Shown here: piece after piece, positions 61,399 through 64,000 of the stretch
Layout of the letters: every line of letters begins with the position of its first letter
Numbering within the stretch: position 1 is the first letter of the stretch
NCBI GenBank assembly: GCA_009741485.1
Contig: CM019218.1
Coordinates: 39,122,111-39,186,110, forward strand
Direction: 5' to 3'
DNA: 64,000 nucleotides
Source of the DNA: Malurus cyaneus samueli
Taxonomy: Eukaryota; Chordata; Aves; Passeriformes; Maluridae
Position numbers and translations under genes: made by a program
The notes under the pieces: generated by a model
The model's database searches: none
The model's input: only the letters and a program-made list of their open reading frames with translations
What the model was told of the DNA's origin: nothing

Positions 61399-64000
61399 GC
61401 AGAAAAGCACTCACTTGAATAAAATAATTTGAATGTTTAGGTCTTGGTATTTAAAAAAAAAAATCCCTGCAAAAATAAATCATTTTTGTAAGAACATGTT
61501 AGTGTGTTCTGCCATATGAGAGGGACAGCTATTTTTTCTCATTAAAGATATTTTGAAAGGAAAACTGATTTCAGATACTTTAAGAAGCTGAGACTCAATA
61601 GCTGCTGCTTATCCTTTTGAGGATTTAGCAGCTGGAAAATAATGACTGTTTATGATCATTATAAACTGAATTTAGCAAGATTTTTCAAGAAATCTAGTAT
61701 TAACCTCACATTTCAGCCTCCTTCTGAATCCTTATTATTGTATTTTATATCCTTAAATTTGTCTGACACCTCTTTATTGCTGTACTGAAATAGAAAAAAA
61801 AAAAAAAACACAACGAAACGCCTCACTCTCCCACCATCCTCTCCTCTGCCAAAAACCCCCAAACAACCCTCAAAACATCAATCATCTTCACTGTTCTCTC
61901 TTTTAGAGAGTTATACTTTGGCTTTCCATAAAAATACTTTGCTATACATGTAATTTTATTATGAAGATCCTTGTGATTCTTGAAGGTAGAAACAACTGTA
62001 TAAATACAGGTTTACCTCTTCACCACCTTAACATTCCAATAATATTCAGGTCTTTATTCTGTCCTTCATTTCCAGCCTTCAACTTCTGCTTTTTCCCGCT
62101 TGAGGAATCTGTTCATTATGGCCCATCTGTCATAACTTCAGGACGAGAACATGTCTTGAACCAGAAGAATCACTCGTGCACCATGTTTCTGATCTTTATG
62201 TGTCTAGCATGCCCATTTATTGTGGGACCTGCCACTGTGATTGGGAACGTACTTTGCTTTTTGCTTCCTGACTTATCTTTTTGGGGATATATGTTTGAAA
62301 AACTATCAGCTTTTCCATGTGCTAATGCAGTAAGTTCTGATTTAGAACTCTGAGTAGAGATCTTTAAGGGACTTTGTAGAGAATATTGCACCTTATGCAG
62401 CTCTGTGTCATTTACTACACATTTGGAGCCAAGTAAATGAATCCAGATAAAAAAATTAAAATCTCACCCACAGCACTTCATGTTGATTTTTAATTATGAA
62501 GTGTGGCTTGTAAAATTGGGATTAGAAACAGCTTTCTCCAGTATTAGCAGGACAGCTCTGTGTAGGAATTCCCACACTGGTTTGTTTGCCACTTCCCAGC
62601 CAATGGAGTATGTTGTGTATGCCACAAAGGACAATTTGCACAGCAGCCCATCTCAGCAGAGCATGTTGATTGTCAGGGCTGGAACAGCTGCCACATTTCT
62701 TCCAGCTGCTCAGAGAACAGAACTTTCTGCAAATGAGTTGCCAGAAAACCATTCAACTGTGCACTCTCGATCCTGATTTCTTCTGAGACCAAGCCACAGT
62801 ATTAGTTGTAGTTATGTATCCATTTTTGTCACTGGCCCATTAGTGTCATTTACATGTCCAGAATGAATTCACACCATCTCTGTGAAAAGCTTTTTGCCAG
62901 TAAGATGTTTTGTGGTCCTCTACATGATGTTTTGTCTTTCAGAGACTTCTGCTTTAGGAATTCTACCAGCTTGGATGTTGCTGGAGCATACTTTTTATCA
63001 GATACTGTGAAAATCTTAGTTCAACTCTATCGTAAAATGTGGAGAATGAGGGAAAATATGTGGGATGTTTAGCACCAAGGAGACAGAAAGATTTGTTCCA
63101 AGTACTAAGGTTCTTACCAATGTAAATCACAATACGGCTTGCCTTGAAATAAAAGTTAAATTATTAAAAAAAAAAAAATATATTTTCATACTTTGAGCTC
63201 CAGAGCAAGCTCTGGATGATGTCTATAATATAGAGTCTCCTGTGTCTCCATTCTCTATCACCAAGAACAGAATTTTAAAACGGTTACTATTTGCAGAATT
63301 TCTAAGAATAGAAAAATTAAGAAAGTCAGTCTTGGATTAAATTTGAGGGGTTTTTTTTTCATCATTGTCCTGTAAAATACTACAAACAAAACTGCTCTTC
63401 AAAAATAGTAAAATGCTTTAGTAGTTACAAGAGTTACAAGTAGTACAAATGATTTAGGAGTTACAAGAGAGAATATTTCCTTTTTATGAAGCTATTTGTT
63501 CAAGTAAACTAGAGAATTAGGTCACAAAGCAGATGATGTCTCCAGCCCTTGGCCAAACTGCTCTTCAAAGTGCTGTCATTCACCTCAACCCAAGCAAGTT
63601 TAGGATGTCTTTTCCTTGAAAGCAAATCGAAGATGAAGAATTTATCTGAACATATATGCACCATAAAGCAACAGGACAGACATAAATTATCATACATTCA
63701 TTAAGTAAATTAAACATGACACCTTCAGGGCTGTAACTTGAAAGTGCTATGGAAATGAGATAGATGTAAAATAAGCAGGAGAAAAGCAACAAATGCTCTA
63801 CACAGAAATTGAAAAACCTCCTCATGTGATGTAGAAGGTAGGTCACTTCCCAAATTAGTAGAATCGTGTCTGCCTCATCAGAAATAAAAATAGCTTTAAA
63901 TGGTGTTCCACCTAATGGGACAGTGAGCATAAAGACTATCCAATTTTTTTTAGTTTTTTTTTTTTAGAAAACTTTGGTTATGGTTTCAGTTCTACAGTTT
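61399..64000. other. Unique non-coding sequence to window end
   Basis: Includes the longest open frame of the window (61961-62353, 130 codons). It has a hydrophobic middle, no recognised domain, and is overlapped by a minus-strand frame. A-rich runs lie at 61795-61808 and 63164-63178, and a 9-mer repeat at 63423. I see no supported gene. Confidence 0.6.
63423..63467. repeat. Three copies of a 9-mer (AGTTACAAG)
   Basis: AGTTACAAG occurs at 63423-63431, immediately again at 63432-63440, and at 63459-63467. A partial copy AGTACAA lies between the second and third. Confidence 0.95.

Noticed and set aside
62480..62776. 98-codon plus frame overlapped by a 76-codon minus frame
   Set aside because: Opposite-strand overlap and ordinary composition; no similarity recognised.
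1..64000. CRISPR array, operons, bacterial-type genes, tRNA or rRNA genes
   Set aside because: No regularly spaced repeats, no dense long open frames, and no cloverleaf or ribosomal motifs noticed; the sequence is vertebrate in character.

Overview
This window reads as non-coding nuclear DNA from a bird. The evidence is five clear fragments and one probable short tip of CR1 (the avian/reptilian non-LTR retrotransposon, with the ATTCTATG-type 3' tail), plus two fragments resembling long terminal repeats (LTRs) widespread in neoavian birds. A neoavian bird, perhaps a passerine, is likelier than a chicken relative, but that rests on remembered LTR families and not on a search. By eye the sequence is about two-thirds A+T and poor in CpG, as in macrochromosomal gene deserts or very long introns.

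I found no supportable protein-coding exon, tRNA, rRNA or processed gene copy. The longest open frame is 130 codons. All open frames are short, many overlap another on the opposite strand, and several are only translations of CR1, poly-T, poly-C or (TA)n.

Layout: 1-5050 is unique AT-rich sequence with a (TA)n tract near 3744. 5051-5567 is a decayed minus-strand endogenous retrovirus LTR. 13661-13738 is the first ~78 bases of a second LTR type. 13739-29211 is unique sequence with homopolymers, hairpins and a promoter-like motif cluster. 29212-29668 is CR1 (minus). 34461-34515 is a 55-base near-pure C tract, followed by a CR1 tip at 34591. 36196-37065 is CR1 (minus) and 47362-47712 is CR1 (minus). 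52180-52470 is the only plus-strand CR1. 60324-61398 is the longest CR1 (minus), with a broken reverse transcriptase reading frame and a 27-base T tract inside it. The rest is unique sequence.

No set of genes works together here. The points worth following up are a perfect 18-bp-arm hairpin at 58251, smaller inverted repeats at 17052 and 22865, a CpG-containing patch with a 12-bp palindrome at 44997, a promoter-like motif series at 22414-22702, several blocks that look like conserved regulatory elements, and a marked excess of long T over long A tracts on the plus strand. I did not find a convincing new system.
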